A DNA stretch of 64,000 nt from Comamonadaceae bacterium OS-1 (lineage in GTDB: Bacteria; Pseudomonadota; Gammaproteobacteria; Burkholderiales; Burkholderiaceae_C), in contig AP026969.1 in the NCBI GenBank assembly GCA_027923965.1, forward strand, positions 2,046,001-2,110,000. Reading direction: 5' to 3'. The position numbers and the translations under genes were made by a program. Under the pieces are notes generated by a model. The model did not search any database, was not told the origin of the DNA, and saw only the letters and a list, made by a program, of their open reading frames with translations. Numbering within the stretch: the stretch's first letter is position 1; every line of letters begins with the position of its first letter. Of the stretch, positions 50,917 through 61,620 are shown one piece after another.

Positions 50917-51374
50917 AGCAGCTCCGGGGCCTGCACGGAGACCAGCACCGTCTGCCCCACGCCATCGCGCTCGCGGTGGCGCAACCACCACACAGCGCCT
51001 TTGCGTACCGAGAACTCGGGCTCGGCCATCCCCAACAATTGGGCAATCGCTTCCCCCAGTACCGGCTGGTGCCCCACCAGCAGCACGTGCGCCTTGCTGT
51101 CGGGCCACTGGGCGGCGGCCAGCAACTGGGCCGGGGTGCAGCCGGGGGCCAGCTCGGGGCGCAGCTTGAATTTGCGCCCCAGGGCTTGCACGGTTTGTTC
51201 GGTACGCCGCGCCGGGCTGGCCAGCACCCGGGTGCTGTCCGGCAGGTGCCGGTCCAGCCATTGGGCCATGCGTTGGGCCTGTTTGGTACCGCGCGGAGTC
51301 AGGCTGCGGTCCAGGTCAGCCAGGATGTCACTGCCCTCCTCGGCCTCGGCGTGGCGCCACAGAATCAAGTCCAT
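50913..51374 (-). CDS. sixA: Phosphohistidine phosphatase SixA
   Basis: Histidine-phosphatase-superfamily protein of 153 residues with the RHG-type motif at the N-terminus (LILWRHAEAEEGSD, nucleophile His8), TRVLASPARRTEQTV and LLVGHQPVLGEAIAQLLG with the second catalytic histidine. SixA dephosphorylates phosphohistidines such as those in PTS and phosphorelay proteins. Its start is 1 nt after the ppk1 stop, so the two genes are co-transcribed; the link may concern phosphate or polyphosphate signalling. Confidence 0.9.
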   Translation of the reverse strand: MDLILWRHAEAEEGSDILADLDRSLTPRGTKQAQRMAQWLDRHLPDSTRVLASPARRTEQTVQALGRKFKLRPELAPGCTPAQLLAAAQWPDSKAHVLLVGHQPVLGEAIAQLLGMAEPEFSVRKGAVWWLRHRERDGVGQTVLVSVQAPELL

Positions 51375-51375
51375 A

Positions 51376-53466
51376 TCAGCCCTCGTGCCCGCGGCGGCGC
51401 TGGCTGTAGCGGTTCATCAGCGCGGCCTGAGCGCTGTGGCCGTCGGTTTGGGTCCGGGTGTAGAGGCCATCCGCGCCCAGGTCCCAGGCATCGCGCCCGT
51501 CCAGCAGATAGGGCACCAGGCATTCGTCGATGACGCGCTGGCGCAGCACCGGGTCGGTGACCGGCCAGGCCAGCTCGATGCGGCGCAGCATATTGCGGTT
51601 CATCCAGTCGGCACTCGACAGATACAGCTCTTCCTGCTCGCCGCTGCCAAAGTAGAAGATGCGGGAATGCTCCAGAAACCGCCCCACCACCGAGCGGACC
51701 CGGATGTTGTCGGTCCAGCCCGGCACCTGCGCGGGCAGCATGCAGGCCCCCCGCACCACCAGGTCGATGCGCACGCCCTGCTGCCCTGCGCGCACCAGGG
51801 CTTCGATCAGGCCCTCGTCGGTCAGGGCGTTCATCTTGGCCACGATACGCCCCGGCACGCCCTGCGCGGCGGCCTTGCCCACCGCGGTGATCTTGGCAAT
51901 CATCTTGCGGTGCAGATGGAACGGTGCCAGCAACAGGCTGCGCAGGCGCGGCAGTTTGCTTTGCCCGGCAATGTGCAGAAACACCTGGTCCATGTCGGCG
52001 GTCAGCGCCGCGTCGGCGGTCAGGTAGCTGATGTCGGTGTAGAGCCGGGCGGTGCGCGGGTTGTAGTTGCCGGTGGATAAATGGCCGTAGCGGCGCAGCT
52101 GCCTGCCTTCGCGGCGGGTTACCAGCAGCATCTTGGCGTGGGTTTTAAGGCCCACCACGCCGTACACCACCTGCGCACCGATGGATTCCAGCATCTCTGC
52201 CCAGTTGATGTTGGCCTCTTCGTCGAAACGGGCTTTCAGCTCCACCACCACCGTGACCTCTTTGCCCCGGCGCACCGCTTCGCGCAGCAGGGCCATGAGT
52301 TCGGAGTCGGCACCGGTGCGGTAGATGGTTTGCTTGATCGCCAGCACGGCGGGGTCGTGCACCGCCTCGCGCAAGAAGGCCAGCACCGCGTCGAAGCTCT
52401 CGAACGGCTGGTGCACCAGTACATCACCCTGCTTGAGACGTTCAAAAAACGACTGGCCCTGCGTCAACTGCTTGGGCCAGCTGGCGTGGAAGCTCGGAAA
52501 TAACAAGGCCGGGCGGTCTACCAGATCGATCAGCTGGGTCAACCGCGCCAGGTTCACCGGTCCGTGCACCCGGTACAGCGCCTGCTCGGGCAGGTCAAAC
52601 TGTTTCAGCAAAAATTTGGACAAATGCTCTGAGCAGTCGGCAGACACCTCCAAGCGGACCGCCTGGCCGAAGTGGCGCACCTCCAGCCCCTGGCGCAAGG
52701 CGGTGCGCAGGTTGCGCACGTCGTCTTCGTCCACCGCCAGATCAGAGTGGCGCGTGACCCGAAACTGCGAAAACTGCCCTACCTGGCGGCCCGCAAACAT
52801 CTCTTGCAAATGGGCGCGCACCACGCTGGACAGCGACACGAACAGCATGCGATCGCCCGACACGGCATCGGGCAGGCGGATGAAGCGCGGCAGCACCCGG
52901 GGCACCTTGACGATGGTGATGTCGTTCTCGCGGCCAAAAGCATCTTGGCCACTCAGGCGGACGATGAAGTTCAGCGACTTGTTGGCCACCTGGGGAAACG
53001 GGTGCGACGGGTCCAGCCCCACCGGCACCAGCAGGGGCCGCACCTCGCGTTCAAAGTAGCTTTTCACCCAGCGCCGCTGCACTGCGTTGCGCTCACCGTG
53101 CGAAATGATCTGAAAGCCCTGCTCGGCAAACGCGGGCTGCAACTGGTCGTTGTACAGCGCGTACTGGCGGGCCACCAGCGCGTGGGCCGCCGTGGCCAGC
53201 GCCTTGAAGGAATCGACGGTGTAGACGCCGCGGTAGTCGTTGGTGTGGGCGGCGATCAGGTGCGGGGCGCCGCGCACTTCGAAGAATTCGTCCAGATTGG
53301 CAGAAACGATGCACAAATAGCGCAGCCGCTCCAGCAGCGGAACGTCTTCGCGGATCGCCCAGTCCAGTACGCGTTCATTGAAGGCCAGGATGCTATGGTC
53401 GCGGTCCAGCAGCGCGACGGCGGAATGGGAAGCAGGGGAAGCTTGTGGAATATCAGGGTGGGGCAT
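51376..53466 (-). CDS. ppk1: Polyphosphate kinase 1
   Basis: Reversible synthesis of polyphosphate from ATP (696 residues). The N-domain begins with FNERVLDWAIREDVPLLERL and SANLDEFFEVR. The catalytic C-domains contain LKTHAKMLLVTRREG with the autophosphorylated histidine, YGHLSTGNYNPRTARLYTDI, and VGRFLEHSRIFYFGSGEQEE with the second histidine, then SSADWMNRNMLRRIELAWPV. Full-length and followed at once by sixA. Confidence 0.96.
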   Translation of the reverse strand: MPHPDIPQASPASHSAVALLDRDHSILAFNERVLDWAIREDVPLLERLRYLCIVSANLDEFFEVRGAPHLIAAHTNDYRGVYTVDSFKALATAAHALVARQYALYNDQLQPAFAEQGFQIISHGERNAVQRRWVKSYFEREVRPLLVPVGLDPSHPFPQVANKSLNFIVRLSGQDAFGRENDITIVKVPRVLPRFIRLPDAVSGDRMLFVSLSSVVRAHLQEMFAGRQVGQFSQFRVTRHSDLAVDEDDVRNLRTALRQGLEVRHFGQAVRLEVSADCSEHLSKFLLKQFDLPEQALYRVHGPVNLARLTQLIDLVDRPALLFPSFHASWPKQLTQGQSFFERLKQGDVLVHQPFESFDAVLAFLREAVHDPAVLAIKQTIYRTGADSELMALLREAVRRGKEVTVVVELKARFDEEANINWAEMLESIGAQVVYGVVGLKTHAKMLLVTRREGRQLRRYGHLSTGNYNPRTARLYTDISYLTADAALTADMDQVFLHIAGQSKLPRLRSLLLAPFHLHRKMIAKITAVGKAAAQGVPGRIVAKMNALTDEGLIEALVRAGQQGVRIDLVVRGACMLPAQVPGWTDNIRVRSVVGRFLEHSRIFYFGSGEQEELYLSSADWMNRNMLRRIELAWPVTDPVLRQRVIDECLVPYLLDGRDAWDLGADGLYTRTQTDGHSAQAALMNRYSQRRRGHEG

Positions 53467-53565
53467 CAGGTGGGTACAGGCAAACGGGCGCGAAGGGTAA
53501 CAGCCAGTGTGCGTTGTTTTGATGTCAAATTGGTGACAGCCACGTGACGGTATGCAGACAGCAAA

Positions 53566-53600
53566 AAGGGGCCTAAAAATATATAATTTTTAGGCCCCTT
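53566..53600. terminator. Strong hairpin fused to a palindromic repeat copy
   Basis: Perfect 15-bp inverted repeat (53566-53580 with 53586-53600) around ATATA. On the minus strand the stem is followed by TTTTTGC, so it can terminate the PilZ-protein gene. The right arm runs directly into the repeat copy at 53588-53642, whose TTTTTAGGCC head it shares. Confidence 0.8.
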
Positions 53601-53642
53601 GTGCTTATCCAGTGAGCGTAAGCAGCTATTTATTCAATAGCA
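53588..53642 (+). repeat. Dispersed palindromic repeat between ppk1 and the PilZ gene
   Basis: TTTTTAGGCCCCTTGTGCTT, then ATCCAGTGAGCGTAAGCAGC and TATTTATTCAATAGCAC. It lies downstream of the PilZ gene and upstream of ppk1. Confidence 0.8.
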
Positions 53643-53649
53643 CAACATG

Positions 53650-54336
53650 TCAGGTGCGGTGGATCAGCAAGGTTTCGTAGACAAAGTTTTGCAGGATCAC
53701 CTGGTCGGCCGCGTCGATGTCGTGGAAGTTGATGCCGTGCGAGTACACCGTGTGGAAGGTGGCACCGTCGGCAGTGCTGCCCGCCGACTGCTGCACGCTG
53801 CGGATCGAAGCAGTGGTGTTGATGGTGACATCCCGGTCCGAAGTCTGGTCCCGCAGGGAGAATTCGATGTCGATCAGGTCGCCCGATGTGCCCAGAGGCC
53901 GGGCGGTGGACACCAGCGCACCACTCAAGCTGATGTCTGACAGCGTAGCCATCTTGAAATTCTTGGGATCGATACTGCTTTTGATCTTGACCGGCAGGTT
54001 GGCCTTGACCCGCACCGCCTTGCGCAAACCCACTTTCTGGATCGCACCCGGAAACGACAGCAGCAGGAAAGCACGGGGCGCTGTGACCACCGACTCGATC
54101 TTGCTGCTGAAGGTGAATACCGACACGCCGGAGAACACCCGAATGATGACGCTTTCGCCCTCGGCCATGGCGGTGCTTTCCTGCGGGATCTTCAGCAGCA
54201 GGTAATCGCCGGGCACAAATCCGATCAGGGTGGTGTAGTGCACGGTGGGGTTGGCCGACTGGCTGGACATGATCTGCAGGCGTACACCCACCTGCAGGTT
54301 CATATCTTCAAACTCGATACTGGATTTTTTGGTCAT
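53650..54336 (-). CDS. PilZ-domain protein, YcgR-like (cyclic-di-GMP receptor)
   Basis: 228 residues in two beta-rich halves. Residues about 10-100 resemble the YcgR N-terminal domain (GVRLQIMSSQ, GFVPGDYLLLKIP). The PilZ domain (about 103-220) has the binding motifs RKAVR (105-109) and DISLSG (134-139), both complete. YcgR-type proteins act as flagellar brakes; no flagellar gene is nearby, so motility control is inferred from the family. It lies next to the cyclase-FHA gene on the same strand, with a 99-bp gap. Confidence 0.88.
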   Translation of the reverse strand: MTKKSSIEFEDMNLQVGVRLQIMSSQSANPTVHYTTLIGFVPGDYLLLKIPQESTAMAEGESVIIRVFSGVSVFTFSSKIESVVTAPRAFLLLSFPGAIQKVGLRKAVRVKANLPVKIKSSIDPKNFKMATLSDISLSGALVSTARPLGTSGDLIDIEFSLRDQTSDRDVTINTTASIRSVQQSAGSTADGATFHTVYSHGINFHDIDAADQVILQNFVYETLLIHRT

Positions 54337-54435
54337 GGCAATGGAGATGCGGGTTTATTTGTTGGTTGCTCGAAACAAACTTGGTTTCTAGCGCTGTATG
54401 CAAATTTTAGCCCCCGTGGCCCACCCTGGGGCAAG

Positions 54436-55377
54436 CTAGGCCGCGGCGCCGTAAAACGAAGGGGCCTGCAGAGAAAAACTGAAGTGCACCGTCGGGGCGC
54501 TGATGTCGTTGAACGGCATGCCCAGCGCGATTTCCCCGGTGCCGTGCAGTTGGCAGTCGTCACGGCGTAGGGGTACGTCGGTGTCGCTGCCGGTGAACCG
54601 CACCCAGGTACCAAAGCTGCTCAGGTCGGTGATGAAAAACGCGCCATTGCGCCAGTCGATGCGGGCATGCAAGCGCGATACACGGGGGTCGTTGATGAAA
54701 AACTCGGCCTGGTCGGTACGCCCCAGGTGCACGGGCATCTGCTTCGACGAGAAGCTGCGGTTGACGTCCAGGTAGGCCAGGTGGATCTGCCCTCCGTTTG
54801 GCACAGCCGGTCGTTCGATGTCGGCCAGGCTGGCCTGCATGGTGACAAATTCGGTGCGGGCATCTTCCTGCCACTCGATTTTGTACAGCGGCACCGCCTC
54901 CTGGCGGCCCCGCAAGTTCACCGGCCCCAGACTCAGAACGCGCAGGCCCAGGGTGTCGTCCAGTTGGGCCACCACCGTTTCGGTCGCCCAGATCTGGTTG
55001 CCACCGGACAAATCGCTCAGGCGCGAGGCCACATTCACCGCGTCACCAAAGCAGTCGCCGTCGACCTCCACCACCTCGCCGCGGGCTATGCCGGCCTTGA
55101 TTTCCATGCGAATGGCATCCGGCCACTTTTGCAGACGCTGCTGGTGGCCGCGCTGGATGGCGATCACCGCGTTGGCGGCATTGCCGGCGTCGGCGAACAC
55201 CGCCAGCACGCCATCGCCCAGCTTTTTCACCACGCGGCCCTGGTGGGCCTCGCAGACCTCGCCGATCCATTGGGTGATGCGGGTCACCGCCCGCGTGGCT
55301 TTTTCATTGCCCAAGGCCACGTAGAAGGCAGTGCTCCCGGTGAGATCGGCAAATACAACGGTGGCCAGTTCGCCCAT
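54436..55377 (-). CDS. Class III nucleotidyl cyclase with C-terminal FHA domain
   Basis: Predicted adenylate or guanylate cyclase of 313 residues. The catalytic domain (about 1-170) has both metal aspartates, Asp11 in VVFADLTGSTAFYVAL and Asp55 in KKLGDGVLAVF, plus DCFGDAVNVASRLSDLSGG. An FHA domain (about 205-295) follows with HLGRTDQAEF, SRLHARIDWR and TDLSSFGTWV, which would bind phosphothreonine peptides and may link the cyclase to a Ser/Thr kinase. There is no membrane helix. Substrate preference was not determined. Confidence 0.88.
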   Translation of the reverse strand: MGELATVVFADLTGSTAFYVALGNEKATRAVTRITQWIGEVCEAHQGRVVKKLGDGVLAVFADAGNAANAVIAIQRGHQQRLQKWPDAIRMEIKAGIARGEVVEVDGDCFGDAVNVASRLSDLSGGNQIWATETVVAQLDDTLGLRVLSLGPVNLRGRQEAVPLYKIEWQEDARTEFVTMQASLADIERPAVPNGGQIHLAYLDVNRSFSSKQMPVHLGRTDQAEFFINDPRVSRLHARIDWRNGAFFITDLSSFGTWVRFTGSDTDVPLRRDDCQLHGTGEIALGMPFNDISAPTVHFSFSLQAPSFYGAAA

Positions 55378-55701
55378 GCTGGAGACTTTGTGAATGGTCA
55401 GAAAAGTGATGAACGCAGTTTAGTACAGCAGATAAACGGCTATCGGATTGCGTACGCTTCGTGAAACAAATTATGAAAAGGAAACGCGCAGTTACTGCAA
55501 CCATCCAACGGCAGGAACTGGCGGCGGTCCCCAAATGGTTCGCTGGCCGCGCATTCAGCCCCACGTCTTACACCCAGTTACCAAAACGGCGCATTTGCAC
55601 GGCTTTGGGCATTAGCCTGTGCTACTGTAGTGTGTAATTTGTCACAAATTTCTTATTTAATACATTTTTCTTCATCGACCGGCACCTCCCTGCACCTTCT
55701 T
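55378..55701. other. Divergent noncoding region with a palindrome
   Basis: Between the cyclase gene and a small plus-strand gene. It contains a perfect 15-bp palindrome, AATTTGT-C-ACAAATT (55636-55650), in an AT-rich patch about 50 nt upstream of the small gene's ATG, positioned as an operator. TACTGT at 55623-55628 could be a -10. No gene is supported here. Confidence 0.5.
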
Positions 55702-56043
55702 ATGGCTTGGGACTCTACCTCCATCAAAAACAGCCTCTACAGCATCCTGGGTATGGATTCCGCTCGGGCGGATGCCGGACGTGCACAGCAACTGGAGCAG
55801 GTGCGTGCGGCCATGCTGGAATGTCTGGGCGATGTAGGAGGCTTTGACGGCCCGATCCTGCGGCAGCGGGTGGCGTACGCCAAAGACGTGCAAACCCTGT
55901 GGTTTCTGCGGGCGGACCTGATGGGCGTGCTGGCCAGCCGCGACGGCGAAGGTACCGCCCGGGCCCAGATGGACCAAATTGCTCCGCTGTTCCAGGGCCT
56001 GCTGCCCAAGGGCTTGGTCTCGCGCTCCAGCAGATTGCGTTGA
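55702..56043 (+). CDS. Hypothetical protein, 113 residues
   Basis: I do not recognise the family. The protein is soluble and mostly helical, with an amphipathic stretch around QQLEQVRAAMLECLGDV and KDVQTLWFLRADLMGVLASR, then a basic C-terminus (LVSRSSRLR). The ATG at 55702 is preferred; an in-frame upstream extension covers the promoter palindrome. No strong Shine-Dalgarno is visible. It converges on ldcA with a 3-bp gap. Codon use matches the neighbours. Confidence 0.6.
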   Translation: MAWDSTSIKNSLYSILGMDSARADAGRAQQLEQVRAAMLECLGDVGGFDGPILRQRVAYAKDVQTLWFLRADLMGVLASRDGEGTARAQMDQIAPLFQGLLPKGLVSRSSRLR

Positions 56044-56046
56044 CTT

Positions 56047-58190
<2,144 letters not shown>

Positions 58191-58193
<3 letters not shown>

Positions 58194-58397
58194 AGGTTTT
58201 TCTTCGGGAACATCGCGGGGCGTTTGCAGTGCGGCATCCAGCGCTTGTTTGACTTTTTGCTGCACCTGCTGGGCTGATGCAGGGCCTTGCGGCGTGGCCA
58301 CGGTGGGCGCAACTTGCTGCACTATTTGCTTCTTGGCCAGCAGGCTGATGAGCATCACCACGACGAGCAAACCCACCACACTGAAGACGGCGCGCAT
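58191..58397 (-). CDS. Small single-span membrane protein
   Basis: 68 residues from the ATG at 58397, chosen for AGGA 6 nt upstream. One N-terminal membrane helix (AVFSVVGLLVVVMLISLLAK) is followed by a Gln/Ala-rich segment (ASAQQVQQKVKQALDAAL) and an acidic/proline end. It resembles small inner-membrane proteins with a periplasmic or cytoplasmic helical tail; I do not recognise the family. The stop codon is supplied by a repeat copy. It is 66 bp upstream of tadA and may be co-transcribed with it. Confidence 0.6.
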
Positions 58398-58570
58398 CAC
58401 ATTTCCTGGTGCCAAACAAGCCTGGATTTTACGGTCTGCCCGGCCCATTTCGGGCTGTCGCTAGGGATGGCTACAGACCAATGGGGGGCATCGGCCAGGG
58501 CCTGCGCACAAAACGCGTCGTCCTCGACCAAGGCAACCTGGATGGTGGAAGGCAGCGCGGTGTCGGCCAT
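58397..58570 (-). pseudogene. Possible remnant of a response-regulator receiver domain
   Basis: A 57-codon frame begins MADTALPSTIQVALVEDDAF, which resembles the first strand and acidic pocket of a receiver domain (VALVEDD), then CAQALADAPHW like helix 1. After that similarity stops and the frame ends in a TGA overlapping the ATG of the small membrane gene. No phospho-acceptor Asp or output domain follows. It may be a decayed gene start or a short real peptide; the match is brief and could be chance. Confidence 0.3.
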
Positions 58571-58721
58571 GGTGGCCCATTGTCTGCGCGCATGCCGCAG
58601 TCTGTGGGCGTGTCACTACAAATAGCGACAAGCTTTCAGACCATGGGAGCAAGGCACTTTGTCACACATTGAAAGAAGCTTATCTGGGCTTACATCCATG
58701 GCTGGCAGAGAATGGTGCCTC

Positions 58722-59279
58722 ATGAAGACACCAATCTGCCGCTGCACCTGGGCCGACAGCAGTCCGCTGATGGCCACCTACCACGACGAAGAATGGGGCG
58801 TGCCCGAGCGCGACAGCCGCAAACTGTGGGAGAAGCTGGTGCTCGACAGCTTCCAGGCCGGGCTGTCCTGGGCCATCATCCTGCGCAAGCGCGAGGGCTT
58901 TCGCGCCGCCTTTGCCCAGTTCGACCCCGAGGCGGTGGCCCGCTTCACCCCCGCCGATGTAGACCGGCTGATGCAAGACCCCGACATCGTGCGCTCTCGC
59001 GCCAAGATCGAGGCCACCATCGGCAACGCCCAGGCCTACCTGGCCATGCAGGCCGAGGGCGTGGACTTTTCCACCTGGCTGTGGGGCATGGTGGGCAGCG
59101 CGCCCATCAAGGGCAACGGCGCGGTGCTGACCCAGTCGCCGCTCTCAGCCGACATCTCCAAGGCCCTCAAAAAACGTGGCTTCAAGTTTGTCGGCGCGGT
59201 AACCATCTACGCCTGGATGCAGGCCGTGGGCATGGTGGACGACCACAGCGAACGCTGCTTCCGCTACCAGCCGGGTTGA
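58722..59279 (+). CDS. tag: DNA-3-methyladenine glycosylase I
   Basis: Excises 3-methyladenine from DNA. The 185-residue protein starts MKTPICRCTWADSSPLMATY with the zinc-binding Cys, and has YHDEEWGVPERDSRKLWEKL, LDSFQAGLSWAIILRKREGF, the KRGFKFVGAVTIYAWMQAVG segment and the terminal DDHSERCFR with His and Cys ligands. Third alkylation-repair gene in the window after ogt and ada-alkA, but unlinked to them. The DUF72 gene follows after 3 bp. Confidence 0.95.
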   Translation: MKTPICRCTWADSSPLMATYHDEEWGVPERDSRKLWEKLVLDSFQAGLSWAIILRKREGFRAAFAQFDPEAVARFTPADVDRLMQDPDIVRSRAKIEATIGNAQAYLAMQAEGVDFSTWLWGMVGSAPIKGNGAVLTQSPLSADISKALKKRGFKFVGAVTIYAWMQAVGMVDDHSERCFRYQPG

Positions 59280-59282
59280 TGC

Positions 59283-60344
59283 ATGGCCCACCAACCCCCG
59301 CTCTTTGCCGAGTCGGCTTCATCCACCGCGCCCGTCCGTCCGCAGCCGCCCGACCCGGCCTGGGCCGCGCTGGCCGAGACCCTGCCACGCCACCTGCGGA
59401 TAGGCACCTCTTCATGGACCTATCCCGGCTGGGCCGGCTTGCTGTGGGATGGCGACTACCCTGATGCAACGCTGTCCAAACACGGCCTGGCTGCCTACGC
59501 CCAGCACCCGCTCTTTCGCACCTTGAGCGTGGACCGCAACTTCTACCGCGCCCTCAGCGCCAGCCAGTACGCGGCCTATGCAGCCCAGGTACCCGACGAC
59601 TTTCGCTTCGTGGTGAAAGCGCCAAGCCTGGTCACCGACGCCCTGGTGCGCGCCGACAACGGCCGTGGCCAACAGACCAACGCCGCTTTCCTGGATGCCG
59701 AGCTGGCCGTGCAGGATTTCGTGTTGCCTGCGCTGCAAGGCCTGGGCCACAAGGTCGGTGCGCTGGTGTTCCAGCTCAGCCCGCTGCCACCGCAGTGGTT
59801 GGGCCGGATGCCGGACGTGCTGGCGCGGCTAGGCCGGATGCCGGACGTGCTGGCGCGGCTAGGCCGGATGCTGGCCGCCCTGCCCACTCTAAAGCCCACC
59901 GCACCGGACGGCGTGGTTGCCGTGGAAGTGCGCGACCCGGCCTTCCTCACGCCCGATTTCGTCTCCGTGCTGCGCAGCGCCGGTGCCACCTATTGCCTCG
60001 GCCTGCACCCCAAGCTGCCGCCCATTGGCGAACAACTCGGCATGCTGCGCGCCCTCTGGCCCGGCCCACTGGTCTGCCGCTGGAACCTGAACCGCCTGCA
60101 TGGAGCCTACGGCTACGAAGATGCACGTGACCTGTACGCCCCGTTCAATGCCATCGTCGACCCCGACCCAGACACCCGGTTCGCCCTGGCCAAAGCCGTG
60201 GCGGGCACCATTGGCCGGGGACAGAACGCTTTCGTCACCATCAGCAACAAGGCCGAAGGCTCGGCACCGCTCACCGTGTGGGCACTGGCGCAAGATGTGC
60301 TGGCTGCGATGTCGCTACGGATGGGGACGGACCGGACCCCGTAA
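59283..60344 (+). CDS. DUF72 (YecE-like) family protein
   Basis: 353 residues with the DUF72 TIM-barrel marks IGTSSWTYPGWAGLLW, LSVDRNFYRALSASQYAAYA, FRFVVKAPSLVTDALVR and CRWNLNRLHGAYGYEDARDL. The family's biochemical role is not established. It lies 3 bp after tag, so co-transcription is likely. A perfect 30-bp tandem duplication encodes LGRMPDVLAR twice at about residues 173-192, lengthening one helix or loop. Confidence 0.88.
   Translation: MAHQPPLFAESASSTAPVRPQPPDPAWAALAETLPRHLRIGTSSWTYPGWAGLLWDGDYPDATLSKHGLAAYAQHPLFRTLSVDRNFYRALSASQYAAYAAQVPDDFRFVVKAPSLVTDALVRADNGRGQQTNAAFLDAELAVQDFVLPALQGLGHKVGALVFQLSPLPPQWLGRMPDVLARLGRMPDVLARLGRMLAALPTLKPTAPDGVVAVEVRDPAFLTPDFVSVLRSAGATYCLGLHPKLPPIGEQLGMLRALWPGPLVCRWNLNRLHGAYGYEDARDLYAPFNAIVDPDPDTRFALAKAVAGTIGRGQNAFVTISNKAEGSAPLTVWALAQDVLAAMSLRMGTDRTP
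59802..59870 (+). repeat. 30-bp tandem duplication inside the DUF72 gene
   Basis: Two identical 30-bp units (59802-59831 and 59832-59861) plus 9 bp of a third. Each encodes GRMPDVLARL. Perfect identity points to recent replication slippage; the frame is preserved. Confidence 0.92.
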
Positions 60345-60540
60345 ATCACCAGAAAGGGCCGGAGCCCAGCGTGCATAGCGCCGCGCTGCATCCGCCGGAG
60401 CCACACCGCCATCACCCCGGGCTTTGAAGCCCTGATGCCGCAGCACGTCAACAAATCCTCGCCCCTGCTGCCCCTGCTTCCCCTGCTTCCGCAGCTGGAA
60501 CCCCGACTGCAGCCGATGGCCGTAGCTTGAGGTTTATGTA

Positions 60541-60600
60541 TCAAATCGGCTTTTTGTGCTTATTCCATGAGCGTAAGAAGCTATATTTTATATAGCACTA
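60541..60600 (+). repeat. Dispersed palindromic repeat after the LysR gene
   Basis: TCAAATCGGCTTTTTGTGCT, then TATTCCATGAGCGTAAGAAG and CTATATTTTATATAGCAC. The last bases supply the TAG stop (60598-60600) of the LysR gene. The remaining 60345-60540 stretch holds only a short hairpin, GGGCTT-TG-AAGCCC (60419-60432), and no gene. Confidence 0.8.
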
Positions 60601-61509
60601 AGTCGGCGGCCAGGACGCGACCATGAAATCCACAAACGCCCGTACCCGCGCCGCCAACTGGTGGCGCTGCGGGTAGACGGCGTAGATGTCGGCATCGGGC
60701 GTGCTGTACTGGGGCAGCACCTGCACCAGGCGGCCATCCTGCAGGTAGCGGGCGATATCCCACTCGGCGCGCATCAGGATGCCGTGGCCGTCCAGCGCCC
60801 AGTTGACGGCGATCTCGCCGTCGTTGGTGGCCAGGTTGCCGCGGGTCTTGACGGCCTCGGTGTGGACCGTGCGCCCCCGGCCACTGGACAGCCGCCACAA
60901 ACCATAGGCTTCTTCACCCTGGCGGATGCCAATGCAGTTGTGCCGCGTCAGGTCGTTGGGCACCTTGGGGCTGCCGTGCTGCGCCAGGTAGGCCGGTGCG
61001 GCGCACAGCAGCCGCCGGTTCGGAGCGATGTGCCGGGCAATCACCCGCGTATCCGGCGGCGCGCCAAAGCGGATGCAGACATCGAAGGCATCTTCGGTCA
61101 GCGGCGGCGGATTCACCGACAGCTGCAACTGCACCTCCACCCCGGGGTACTGCCGTGCAAAGCGCGAAATGCGCGGTGCCACCTGGCTGCGCCCAAAACC
61201 CAGCGTGGCGTTGACGCGCAGCAGCCCCTGCGGAATCGCCTTGGACGCACCGACCAGCGCCTGCATGCCGTCGATCTCGCCCAGGATGCGCCGCGCATGG
61301 GCCAGATAGACCTCGCCCTCGGGTGTCAGCCCCATGCGCCGCGTGGTGCGGATGACCAGCGGCACCCCCACGCGCGACTCCATCAGCGCCAGGTGCTTGC
61401 TCACGGCGGGGGTGCTGATGCCCAGCTCGCGGGCCGCCGCGCTCAGGCTCCCCGCGCTGGCCAGGGTAGAAAAAAAGCCCAGATCGGCGGGTTGGATAGC
61501 GTTGCCCAT
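60598..61509 (-). CDS. LysR-family regulator, DmlR-like
   Basis: 303-residue regulator with an N-terminal winged helix (FFSTLASAGSLSAAARELGI, STPAVSKHLALMESRVG) and a substrate-binding domain (LLRVNATLGFGRSQVAPRIS, DVCIRFGAPPDTRVIARHIA). It is divergent from the tartrate/D-malate dehydrogenase gene with a 111-bp gap, the usual LysR arrangement, so it most likely activates that gene and perhaps dctA in response to the substrate. TCAC-N7-GTGA at 61545-61559 is a possible binding site. Confidence 0.9.
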   Translation of the reverse strand: MGNAIQPADLGFFSTLASAGSLSAAARELGISTPAVSKHLALMESRVGVPLVIRTTRRMGLTPEGEVYLAHARRILGEIDGMQALVGASKAIPQGLLRVNATLGFGRSQVAPRISRFARQYPGVEVQLQLSVNPPPLTEDAFDVCIRFGAPPDTRVIARHIAPNRRLLCAAPAYLAQHGSPKVPNDLTRHNCIGIRQGEEAYGLWRLSSGRGRTVHTEAVKTRGNLATNDGEIAVNWALDGHGILMRAEWDIARYLQDGRLVQVLPQYSTPDADIYAVYPQRHQLAARVRAFVDFMVASWPPT

Positions 61510-61620
61510 GGCGCTTGATTGTTGAATTCAGGTTAACGGTGGTTTCACTTTGAGGGTGAGCATAAAGCACCTTGGCTTTTTACAGTAACGCCACCTTCCA
61601 CTCCTAAACGAGACAACGCC

